In this document: piece by piece, positions 18,968 to 26,712 of the stretch
How positions within the stretch are numbered: position 1 is the first letter of the stretch
Layout of the letters: each line of letters opens with the position of its first letter
Source: Eubacteriaceae bacterium
GTDB lineage: Bacteria; Bacillota; Clostridia; Lachnospirales; Lachnospiraceae
Reading direction: 5' to 3'
Length of the DNA stretch: 64,000 nt
Assembly (NCBI GenBank): GCA_910575665.1
Contig: CAJTFB010000011.1
Coordinates: forward strand, 1-64,000
The notes under the pieces: model-generated
Seen by the model: the letters and a program-made list of their open reading frames with translations, nothing else
Databases searched by the model: none
Told to the model about the DNA's origin: nothing
Program-made: the position numbers and the translations under genes

Positions 18968-20071
18968 ATGAAAGCTTATTTGATTCTGGAAGATGGAACT
19001 GTATTTACCGGAAAAAGTATCGGAAGTACAAGGGAAGTGATCAGTGAGATCGTATTTAACACTTCCATGACCGGATATCTGGAAGTGCTGACAGATCCCA
19101 GCTATGCGGGACAGGCGGTGGCAATGACTTATCCGCTCATTGGAAACTATGGCATATGCCGCAGGGATATGGAATCAAAGAGATCCCGTGTGGATGGCTT
19201 TATTGTCCGTGAATTGTCCAGGCTCAGTAGTAATTTCCGGGATGAGCAGAGTGTACAAAAGTTTCTGGTGGAACAGGATATTCCGGGAATTGAAGGCATC
19301 GATACACGGGCTCTCACCAAGATTCTGAGGGAAAAGGGAACGATGAATGGCATGATTACCACCAATGCAGCTTATGATCTGGATGTGGTCACCAGCCAGT
19401 TAAAACAATATAGTGTCCTCGGTGTCGTTGACAGGGTGACAACAAAAGAAGTTGTGTCCTATCGACCAGGGGATTTCGATACAGATAGCAGCATTCCGAT
19501 CACGAAGAAGGTTGCTATTCTTGACGTGGGGACGAAATTTAATATTGCAAGATGTTTGCTGAGACGTGGCTGTGAGGTGACGGTCTATCCCGCGCGGACG
19601 AAGGCAGAGGATATTCTGGCGGAGAACCCCGACGGCATCATGATCACCAATGGTCCAGGGGATCCAAAGGACTGCGGGGAAGTGATCGAGAACTTGAAAA
19701 TCCTGTATGATTCCGATGTGCCGATCTTTGCCATCTGTCTTGGCCATCAGCTGATGGCCCTTGCCATGGGGGCGGATACCGAGAAGATGAAGTATGGACA
19801 CCGGGGCGCGAATCATCCGGTGAAGGATCTGGAGACAGGCAGAGTCTATATCTCATCCCAGAACCACGGGTATGTTGTAAAAGAGGATACCATTCCGGAG
19901 GGAGTGGCGAAGACGGCTTTTGTCAATGTAAACGATGGAAGTGTGGAGGGACTGAGATATTTAGGAAAGAATATATTTACAGTGCAGTTTCACCCAGAAG
20001 CATGTGCCGGACCAAAGGATTCTGAAATATTATTTGAGCGGTTTATGAGTATGATGAAGGAGGAAGCGTGA
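18968..20071 (+). CDS. carA: Carbamoyl-phosphate synthase small (glutaminase) subunit
   Basis: CarA (367 residues) releases ammonia from glutamine for CarB. The class I glutaminase nucleophile is in AICLGHQL and the histidine-glutamate pair in FHPEA near the C-terminus. I chose the ATG at 18968, 11 bases after GGAGG, because MKAYLILEDG is the normal family start; the frame is open ten codons earlier, overlapping nitR. It follows nitR without a terminator, so carbamoyl phosphate formation is tied to the glutamine operon. Confidence 0.96.
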   Translation: MKAYLILEDGTVFTGKSIGSTREVISEIVFNTSMTGYLEVLTDPSYAGQAVAMTYPLIGNYGICRRDMESKRSRVDGFIVRELSRLSSNFRDEQSVQKFLVEQDIPGIEGIDTRALTKILREKGTMNGMITTNAAYDLDVVTSQLKQYSVLGVVDRVTTKEVVSYRPGDFDTDSSIPITKKVAILDVGTKFNIARCLLRRGCEVTVYPARTKAEDILAENPDGIMITNGPGDPKDCGEVIENLKILYDSDVPIFAICLGHQLMALAMGADTEKMKYGHRGANHPVKDLETGRVYISSQNHGYVVKEDTIPEGVAKTAFVNVNDGSVEGLRYLGKNIFTVQFHPEACAGPKDSEILFERFMSMMKEEA

Positions 20072-20072
20072 T

Positions 20073-23000
20073 ATGCCTAAGATGGAAGGAATACAGAAGG
20101 TTTTGGTGATCGGCTCCGGTCCGATCGTCATTGGGCAGGCAGCAGAATTTGATTATGCGGGGACCCAGGCATGCCGTTCCCTGAAAGAAGAGGGGATGGA
20201 GGTTGTTCTGATCAACTCAAATCCCGCTACCATCATGACCGACAAAGATATTGCGGACAAGGTTTATATCGAGCCGCTGACGGTGGACGTGGTAAAAAAT
20301 CTGATCCGAAAGGAAAAACCGGATAGCATCCTGCCCACGTTGGGGGGACAGGCGGCATTGAATATCGCCATGGAGCTGGAAGAGTGCGGATTTCTGGAGG
20401 AGGAGAAAGTACGATTGATCGGGACCACCTCCATGACGATAAAAAAAGCCGAAGATCGTCTGGAATTCAAACAGACCATGGAAAAGATCGGTGAGCCCAT
20501 CGCTGCCAGTGAAGTGGTAGAGACCGTGGAAGACGCGGTGGCATTTACAAACACCATCGGCTATCCCGTGGTGATCCGTCCGGCATACACCCTGGGGGGC
20601 AGCGGAGGCGGTATCGCTGACAGCGAGGAAGAACTGAGGGAGATCTGCGCGGGTGGCCTGCGTCTCTCCCGGGTGGGACAGTGCCTCATCGAGCGCTGCA
20701 TCGCCGGCTGGAAAGAGATCGAGTATGAGGTGATGCGGGATGCCGGCGGTAACTGCATCACGGTCTGTAATATGGAAAATCTCGATCCTGTGGGCGTCCA
20801 TACGGGAGACAGTATTGTGGTGGCGCCATCCCAGACCCTGTCGGATAAAGAATATCAGATGCTCCGGTCCTCAGCGTTGAATATCATCACTGAACTAAAC
20901 ATCACGGGAGGCTGCAACGTACAGTTTGCCCTCCATCCGGAATCTTTTGAGTACTGTGTCATTGAGGTAAATCCGAGAGTCAGCCGTTCTTCCGCCCTCG
21001 CATCAAAAGCTACGGGGTATCCTATCGCCAAGGTGGCGGCGAAGATTGCCCTGGGCTATACTCTGGATGAGATCCCCAATGCCATCACCGGCAAGACCTT
21101 TGCCAGCTTTGAGCCTGCATTGGATTATTGTGTGGTGAAGATTCCAAGATTGCCTTTTGATAAGTTTATCAAGGCGAAGAGGACCCTGACCACTCAGATG
21201 AAGGCCACAGGAGAGGTCATGAGCATCTGTACCAATTTTGAAGGGGCTCTGATGAAGGCGCTGCGTTCCCTGGAGCAGCATATCGACAGCCTGGATATCG
21301 GCAGATATACAGACCGTTCCAAAGAGGAGCTGTTAGAGCGTATCCGTATCGTGGATGACCGGAGGATCTATATTATAGCGGAACTGATCCGAAAGGGAGC
21401 GAGCTACGATGAGATTCATGAGATCACAAAGATTGATCGCTGGTTTATCGATAAAATAGCCATTCTTGTGGAGATGGAGCATCGTCTTAAGAGGGAGACG
21501 CTGACGCCGGAACTTCTTGCGGAGGCAAAACGGATTGAATTTCCTGATAAGGTCATCGCCGGCTATGCCGGAATGACAGAGCGGGAAGTGCATGACCTGC
21601 GTATTGCCAATGGCATTACCGCCGCCTTTAAGATGGTGGATACCTGCGCGGCGGAATTTGAGGCGGCAACCCCCTATTATTACAGCTGCTTTGGCAGTGA
21701 GTGCGAGGCGGATGCGGTAAAAACAAAGAAAAAAGTGATGGTGCTTGGTTCTGGTCCCATTCGCATCGGCCAGGGCATCGAATTTGATTTTTGTTCAGTG
21801 CACAGCGCTTGGTCGTTAGAACAGAGCGGTTATGAGACCATTATCGTAAATAACAATCCGGAGACCGTAAGTACAGATTTTGATGTGGCAAATAAACTGT
21901 ACTTTGAGCCTTTGACTCCGGAGGATGTAGAAAATATCGTAGACATTGAAAAACCCGACGGAGCTGTCGTTCAGTTTGGCGGACAAACCGCCATCAAGCT
22001 CACCCAGGCATTGATGGAGATGGGGGTTCCGATTCTTGGAACCAGCGCAGAAAATGTGGATGCCGCAGAGGATAGGGAGCTGTTTGATCAAATTCTGGAA
22101 GAGTGTGGGATTCCGAGACCGAAGGGGCATACTGTGTTTACCACCGAAGAGGCGTTGAAGGCGGCGAATGAGCTGGGATATCCGGTACTGGTGCGCCCTT
22201 CCTATGTGCTGGGGGGACAGGGAATGCAAATCGCCATCAATGACGACGATATCATTGAATTTATGTCCATCATCAACCGCCATATACAGGAACATCCGAT
22301 TCTTGTGGATAAGTATCTGATGGGGAAAGAGGTAGAAGTGGATGCTGTGTGTGATGGTGAAGATATTCTCATACCTGGTATTATGGAACACATTGAGCGC
22401 GCCGGGATTCATTCGGGAGACAGTATCTCCGTCTATCCGGCCCAGAGCATAAAACCAGAGATTCAGGAGGTGCTGGTGGATTATACGAGAAAGCTCGCCA
22501 GATCTCTCCATGTCATCGGACTGATCAACATACAGTTTATCGTGTATCACGAGGACGTCTATGTGATCGAGGTCAATCCCCGTTCTTCCCGGACGGTGCC
22601 GTATATCAGCAAGGTAACGGGGATTCCCATTGTGAAGCTGGCTTCCCAGGTGATCCTGGGAGCGAAGATCAGAGAACTTGGATACGAGACAGGACTGGCG
22701 AAAAAGGCAGATTATATCGCCATCAAGATGCCGGTATTTTCCTTTGAAAAACTCCGTGGCGCCGAGATCAGCCTTGGGCCGGAGATGAAGTCCACCGGGG
22801 AGTGTCTCGGTATCGCCAGAACCTTTTATGAGGCGCTGTCAAAGGCATTTCTCGGCGCCGGAATCAATCTGCCAAAACATAAAAAAATGATCCTCACAGT
22901 GCGTACTCAGGAGCAGGAAGATGCAGTACCCATCGCCAGACGTTTTCTTGCCTTGGGGTATGAGATCTACGCTACCCTGGGAACGAAAAAAGCACTTGCC

Positions 23001-23276
23001 AGGGCGGGCGTCGAGGTGATCGGCATCAATAAGATTGAACAGGAAGCGCCGACGCTGATGGATCTGTTACTAGAACATGAGATCGATCTGGTGATCGATA
23101 TTCCCAAGCAGGGAGAGCATTCCCACGATGGTTTTCTGATTCGGCGGACTTCCATTGAGACAGGCGTTACCTGTCTCACCTCCCTGGATACGGCAAATGC
23201 TTTGCTGACTTCTTTGGAACATGTGGATAAGACTCAGATGTCACTGATCGATATTGCAGCTATCAAGGGGCGTTAG
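20073..23276 (+). CDS. carB: Carbamoyl-phosphate synthase large subunit
   Basis: CarB (1067 residues) uses two ATP to make carbamoyl phosphate from bicarbonate and ammonia. It is a tandem of two ATP-grasp units (about 1-400 and 550-930; each shows GSGPI and a glycine-rich loop, PAYTLGGSGGG and PSYVLGGQGM) and ends in an MGS-like allosteric domain. The ATG comes one base after the carA stop, so the two are probably coupled. The product feeds arginine synthesis and PyrB. The stop codon lies in a 12-base palindrome, TAGTGTACACTA, shared with the stop of the convergent ktrA; no terminator was seen here. Confidence 0.97.
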   Translation: MPKMEGIQKVLVIGSGPIVIGQAAEFDYAGTQACRSLKEEGMEVVLINSNPATIMTDKDIADKVYIEPLTVDVVKNLIRKEKPDSILPTLGGQAALNIAMELEECGFLEEEKVRLIGTTSMTIKKAEDRLEFKQTMEKIGEPIAASEVVETVEDAVAFTNTIGYPVVIRPAYTLGGSGGGIADSEEELREICAGGLRLSRVGQCLIERCIAGWKEIEYEVMRDAGGNCITVCNMENLDPVGVHTGDSIVVAPSQTLSDKEYQMLRSSALNIITELNITGGCNVQFALHPESFEYCVIEVNPRVSRSSALASKATGYPIAKVAAKIALGYTLDEIPNAITGKTFASFEPALDYCVVKIPRLPFDKFIKAKRTLTTQMKATGEVMSICTNFEGALMKALRSLEQHIDSLDIGRYTDRSKEELLERIRIVDDRRIYIIAELIRKGASYDEIHEITKIDRWFIDKIAILVEMEHRLKRETLTPELLAEAKRIEFPDKVIAGYAGMTEREVHDLRIANGITAAFKMVDTCAAEFEAATPYYYSCFGSECEADAVKTKKKVMVLGSGPIRIGQGIEFDFCSVHSAWSLEQSGYETIIVNNNPETVSTDFDVANKLYFEPLTPEDVENIVDIEKPDGAVVQFGGQTAIKLTQALMEMGVPILGTSAENVDAAEDRELFDQILEECGIPRPKGHTVFTTEEALKAANELGYPVLVRPSYVLGGQGMQIAINDDDIIEFMSIINRHIQEHPILVDKYLMGKEVEVDAVCDGEDILIPGIMEHIERAGIHSGDSISVYPAQSIKPEIQEVLVDYTRKLARSLHVIGLINIQFIVYHEDVYVIEVNPRSSRTVPYISKVTGIPIVKLASQVILGAKIRELGYETGLAKKADYIAIKMPVFSFEKLRGAEISLGPEMKSTGECLGIARTFYEALSKAFLGAGINLPKHKKMILTVRTQEQEDAVPIARRFLALGYEIYATLGTKKALARAGVEVIGINKIEQEAPTLMDLLLEHEIDLVIDIPKQGEHSHDGFLIRRTSIETGVTCLTSLDTANALLTSLEHVDKTQMSLIDIAAIKGR

Positions 23277-23282
23277 TGTACA

Positions 23283-23936
23283 CTAGTTTGTCTTTGCTGA
23301 CAATTTGAACACATCGGAGGATTTTCCGATCACAACGATATGGTCATCCTTCTGAAAAGTATAGTCCCCTTTGGGCATGGGATCGATGGACTGTCCGTTT
23401 TTGATAGCAATGATATTGACGTTGTACTCCTGGCGGACATTGATGTCGATGATGGTCTTGCCGATCCAGTCTGGGATAATCGGAATTTCAAAAATCGAAC
23501 AATCCGAGGTCAGTTCGATGTAATCGAATATATTCGTGGCATTGTAGCGAACCGCAAGTTTTTCGGCAATTTCTTTTTCTGGGTAAAATACTTCGTCAGC
23601 CCCAATCTTTTTCAGGAATTCGGCCTGACGGAGTCGTTTTGCTTTGGACACCACAAAGGTAGCCCCCAGTTCCTTGAGAATGGAGGTAATCTCCAAGGAG
23701 GCGTAAAAATCTTCTCCGATGGCCACAAAGCAGTAGTCAAAATTGTTCACGCCGATGCTTTTGAGAACGGCGGGATTGGTGCAGTCCCCGGCGATGGCGT
23801 CGCCAAATATGGTGGAGAGCTCCTGGATCTTTTCCTCGTCTTTGTCTATGATCATGACATCATTTCCTAACTCCTGCATTTTTGCGGCAAGGCAGCGGCC
23901 AAGCATCCCCATTCCAATTACTAATATTGATTTCAT
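23283..23936 (-). CDS. ktrA: KtrA/TrkA-type potassium channel regulatory subunit
   Basis: The 217-residue protein has an N-terminal RCK Rossmann fold (GMGMLGRCLA at residues 7-16, with the acidic DKDEE at the end of strand 2) and a C-terminal RCK_C domain from about 135. Such proteins form a ring under the membrane channel and gate it on binding ATP/ADP or cyclic-di-AMP. It lies 60 bases downstream of ktrB in the same direction. The length and single-repeat form suit KtrA rather than the double-repeat TrkA of proteobacteria. Confidence 0.9.
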   Translation of the reverse strand: MKSILVIGMGMLGRCLAAKMQELGNDVMIIDKDEEKIQELSTIFGDAIAGDCTNPAVLKSIGVNNFDYCFVAIGEDFYASLEITSILKELGATFVVSKAKRLRQAEFLKKIGADEVFYPEKEIAEKLAVRYNATNIFDYIELTSDCSIFEIPIIPDWIGKTIIDINVRQEYNVNIIAIKNGQSIDPMPKGDYTFQKDDHIVVIGKSSDVFKLSAKTN

Positions 23937-23996
23937 TTTTATTTCCTTTCTTTTTCGATAATATTATATATTTTAGTATTATGCCATCCTAATGAA

Positions 23997-25343
23997 TTAG
24001 CCGATCAGAATTTTTTCCTTCGGTCGTTTGAGCGGCGGCTTTTTATCACATTCTCCAAATACCAGCATCAGGGTGAAACCGCCGATGCGCCCGCTGTACA
24101 TAAGAAGAATCAGTATGATGTGGGACAGAGCGCTCAAGGTAGGAGTGATGCCCATGGTGACGCCGACGGTACAGGTGGCGGAGATCACTTCAAACTGAAC
24201 GACAGAAAGATCTATACCCTCAATGTGGCAGATCAACATAGCGCCCAGGATCACATAGGCGAGATATACGATCACGATCACCGCTGCCTGCTTGACCAGA
24301 TCCTTCCCCAGTCGTTTCCGAAATATCGTGCTATCGGAGTATCCGCGGGACATGGTGACCATAGAGATAAATATAACTGCTAGAGTTGTGGTCTTTATGC
24401 CCCCGGCTGTGGAACCGGGACTTCCGCCGATCATCATAAGGGCATTGGAGAGAAGGACGGAAGAAGGGGACATTTGGCTGTAGTCAATGGTATTGAAACC
24501 CGCTGTGCGCATGGTGGTGGAGGCAAAAAAGGATTTGATGATCCGTTCTGGAATGCCGTCACCTTTCATGGTATAGCTGGACTCAAAGAAAAAATAGCCC
24601 GCTGTTCCCAGGATCAGGAGAATTCCTGTGGTGATCAGAATCAATTTGGCGTGGAGAGAATATTTGGAAAAATGAAGCTTGTTTTTCAACACATCTTCCC
24701 ATACCAAAAAACCGATGCCGCCGATAATGATCAGCAGGGAGAGAGTCATACCCACTAGCCAGTCGTCCTGATAGGCGGTAAAAGAAGAATAGCGTTCGTA
24801 TTTTCCCATCAGGTCAAAGCCGGCATTACAGAAGGCGGACACCGAGTGGAACACAGCGTAGTACAGTCCCTGTCCCCAGCCCATCTGTGGGACGAACCGG
24901 ATGGCGAGAAAAAGAGCCCCGATGCCTTCTAAAATGGCAGTGCCGGCGAGGATTCGCTTGACAAGACGAACCATGCCGCCCACCTGGACATTTCCCGCCG
25001 CCTGCATCAGAAGCATGCGTTCCTGCATATTTAATTTTTTCTTCATCATAATAAAGATCATGGAAATAATGGTCATAAGTCCGATGCCGCCGATCTGGAT
25101 CATGGTTAGTATGACCAGCTGACCAAAGATGGACCAGTTCGTATAGGTGTCGGCGATGATTAGTCCTGTCACACAGGTTGCACTGGTGGAAGTGAACAGT
25201 GCATCTAAAGGAGTGGTCCATTGCCCGCTCCGGGAGGATACCGGAAGACATAACAAGAGAGTTCCCGTCAGGATAACGAGAATAAAGCTCATGGCGATGA
25301 TCCGGGTAGGACTGATTTTGTGCATCCACTGATAGAATAACAT
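23997..25343 (-). CDS. ktrB: KtrB/TrkH-type potassium uptake channel
   Basis: The 448-residue integral membrane protein has the four-fold pore repeat of Ktr/Trk channels. Selectivity filter stretches appear as TSATCVTGL, FCNAGFDL, TAGFNT and TCTVGVT, and many hydrophobic helices fill the rest. GGAGGT lies just before the ATG. It is transcribed together with ktrA and imports potassium (often with sodium) for turgor control. It is divergent from rpsO. A leader hairpin repeat lies upstream; I saw no clear cyclic-di-AMP riboswitch. Confidence 0.92.
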   Translation of the reverse strand: MLFYQWMHKISPTRIIAMSFILVILTGTLLLCLPVSSRSGQWTTPLDALFTSTSATCVTGLIIADTYTNWSIFGQLVILTMIQIGGIGLMTIISMIFIMMKKKLNMQERMLLMQAAGNVQVGGMVRLVKRILAGTAILEGIGALFLAIRFVPQMGWGQGLYYAVFHSVSAFCNAGFDLMGKYERYSSFTAYQDDWLVGMTLSLLIIIGGIGFLVWEDVLKNKLHFSKYSLHAKLILITTGILLILGTAGYFFFESSYTMKGDGIPERIIKSFFASTTMRTAGFNTIDYSQMSPSSVLLSNALMMIGGSPGSTAGGIKTTTLAVIFISMVTMSRGYSDSTIFRKRLGKDLVKQAAVIVIVYLAYVILGAMLICHIEGIDLSVVQFEVISATCTVGVTMGITPTLSALSHIILILLMYSGRIGGFTLMLVFGECDKKPPLKRPKEKILIG

Positions 25344-25403
25344 TGGTGTGACCTCCTATATGTTTGTACAAGTTCTTATGGTTTTTTGACCTTTGGCTGA
25401 TGA

Positions 25404-25450
25404 CTGGTATGATACCACGAATTGCTCCGCACGAACGTGCTCCTGCAATT
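25404..25450. repeat. Two adjacent palindromes in the ktrB leader
   Basis: TGGTATGATACCA (25405-25417) is followed by a longer symmetric element in which ATTGC (25421-25425) pairs with GCAAT (25445-25449) and GCACG with CGTGC. A GGTCAAAA-type tail, read on the minus strand, lies beside it, as at 10.4 kb. It may be another copy of a REP-like family, or a structured leader of ktrB. Confidence 0.5.
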
Positions 25451-25535
25451 ATTATACATTATACACCTTTTGCAGAATTATTGCACCTTATTTTCAAAGT
25501 CACTGTAAAAGATATGGAAAATTAAGAGAAAAAAC

Positions 25536-25564
25536 TTTACAGATCCCGGGATATGTGGTAAGAT
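25536..25564 (+). promoter_or_regulatory. Promoter of rpsO
   Basis: TTTACA (25536-25541) and TAAGAT (25559-25564) with a 17-base spacer. A structured 80-base leader follows (AACCAACCAAT with GGTTCTTGGTAATTGG), which may be used by S15 to control its own translation, as in other bacteria. Confidence 0.55.
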
Positions 25565-25654
25565 AATCGAGTTGAACCAACCAATACTCAGAATCAGGAC
25601 AACTCCGACCGGTTCTTGGTAATTGGCATTTAAAAAATATGGAGGTACAAGATT

Positions 25655-25921
25655 ATGATGACAACAGAGAAAAAAGCAGAGATCATTAAAGAGTTTGGAA
25701 GAACACCAAACGACACAGGTTCACCTGAGGTTCAGGTGGCTCTTCTGACAGAGCGGATCAATACGCTGACAGAACATTTGAAGGAGAACAAAAAAGACCA
25801 TCACTCAAGAAGAGGTCTTTTGAAAATGGTAGGAAAAAGACGTGGTCTTCTGGATTATCTGAAGAAAACAGATCTGGAGGGATACCGTGCCCTGATCGCA
25901 AGACTTGGTCTGAGAAAGTAA
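25655..25921 (+). CDS. rpsO: Ribosomal protein S15
   Basis: S15 (88 residues) binds 16S rRNA early in 30S assembly. The sequence [15 protein letters not shown] and HHSRRGLL are characteristic. GGAGGT lies nine bases before the first of two adjacent ATG codons, so either may serve. It is followed by its own terminator, then the NUDIX gene, and pnp lies further on; rpsO close to pnp is a widespread order. Confidence 0.97.
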   Translation: MMTTEKKAEIIKEFGRTPNDTGSPEVQVALLTERINTLTEHLKENKKDHHSRRGLLKMVGKRRGLLDYLKKTDLEGYRALIARLGLRK

Positions 25922-25947
25922 GAATTGTTTGCTCGGTAGAGCGGTGG

Positions 25948-25998
25948 AAAATGATAGGTGTGGCCAATGGATATTCTATAGCCGCAACTATCATTTTT
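25948..25998 (+). terminator. Terminator of rpsO
   Basis: AAAATGATAGGTGTGGC pairs with GCCGCAACTATCATTTTT, giving a stem of about 16 pairs with two mismatches that ends in a T run. Confidence 0.75.
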
Positions 25999-26037
25999 GT
26001 CTATATCGTAAAACTTCTAAAGCAATGGAGGTGGCCT

Positions 26038-26502
26038 ATGAAAAGAGACAGAAGTCAGTCCATGGTGATCCGGGGAGACCGGATTCTTCTCGTAGAGCAT
26101 GAATTGTTTGGACGGGATTTTTATAATCTTCCTGGTGGAGGAATTGAGGAAGGAGAGACGCCGGAGCAGGCGGCGCTGCGGGAACTTGCGGAGGAATGTA
26201 ATGTACAGGGAAGGATTCTGAGACCGCTGACCATCGAGTATAAGCCGGATCTCGAAAGCCGGGTTTATACATTTCTGGTTGAGATCCCAGAGGATGCAGA
26301 AGCAGTAAAGGGGCTTGACCCCGAACTTTCCCCAGAGGAGCAGTCCATCATAGCAGTCAAATGGATGCGTTTGGATGAGATTGCAGAGAGAGACCGGGCA
26401 TATTTGTTTGGTGCAGGACTGATGCGGGTACCATTCTTTCATGATGAAGTTCTGTTGTGGGACGGAGAGGATATTAGTTATCCAGGAAAAAAAATGGTGT
26501 GA
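26038..26502 (+). CDS. NUDIX hydrolase
   Basis: The 154-residue protein carries a complete NUDIX box, GGIEEGETPEQAALRELAEE, at about residues 34-53, which binds magnesium and cleaves nucleoside diphosphates linked to another group. The substrate cannot be told from sequence. I use the ATG at 26038, which follows GGAGGT by six bases; the open frame before it crosses the rpsO terminator. Nothing in the neighbours fixes its role. Confidence 0.88.
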   Translation: MKRDRSQSMVIRGDRILLVEHELFGRDFYNLPGGGIEEGETPEQAALRELAEECNVQGRILRPLTIEYKPDLESRVYTFLVEIPEDAEAVKGLDPELSPEEQSIIAVKWMRLDEIAERDRAYLFGAGLMRVPFFHDEVLLWDGEDISYPGKKMV

Positions 26503-26603
26503 TGACGTGGCTGCTGTGTTATGTGGCTGCATGATTAAAAAAAATGTTTCCTTTACGGAGATATTATGTTATACTTAATATGTATGTGTAAAAAACAAAT
26601 ATA

Positions 26604-26680
26604 GAGATTTGTCCGAGACTTCTGAAAAGTGCATTATCTGAGAGGGCGGATAATGTGCTTTTCAGTTGTTTCGGGATCTC
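26604..26680 (+). ncRNA. Long leader hairpin of pnp (likely autoregulatory)
   Basis: A 77-base nearly continuous stem: GAGAT (26604-26608) pairs with ATCTC (26676-26680) and CTGAAAAGTGCATTATC pairs with GATAATGTGCTTTTCAG using two wobbles. It lies about 30 bases before the pnp ATG. In E. coli a similar double-stranded pnp leader is cut by RNase III and then lets PNPase shut off its own synthesis; the same is inferred here. Confidence 0.65.
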
Positions 26681-26712
26681 TAGTTTAATTAAGAATGTAA
26701 GGAGAAAAAAAT

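Noticed and set aside
25344-25500. Known cyclic-di-AMP (ydaO) riboswitch before ktrB
   Set aside because: The expected conserved core was not found; only palindromes are seen.
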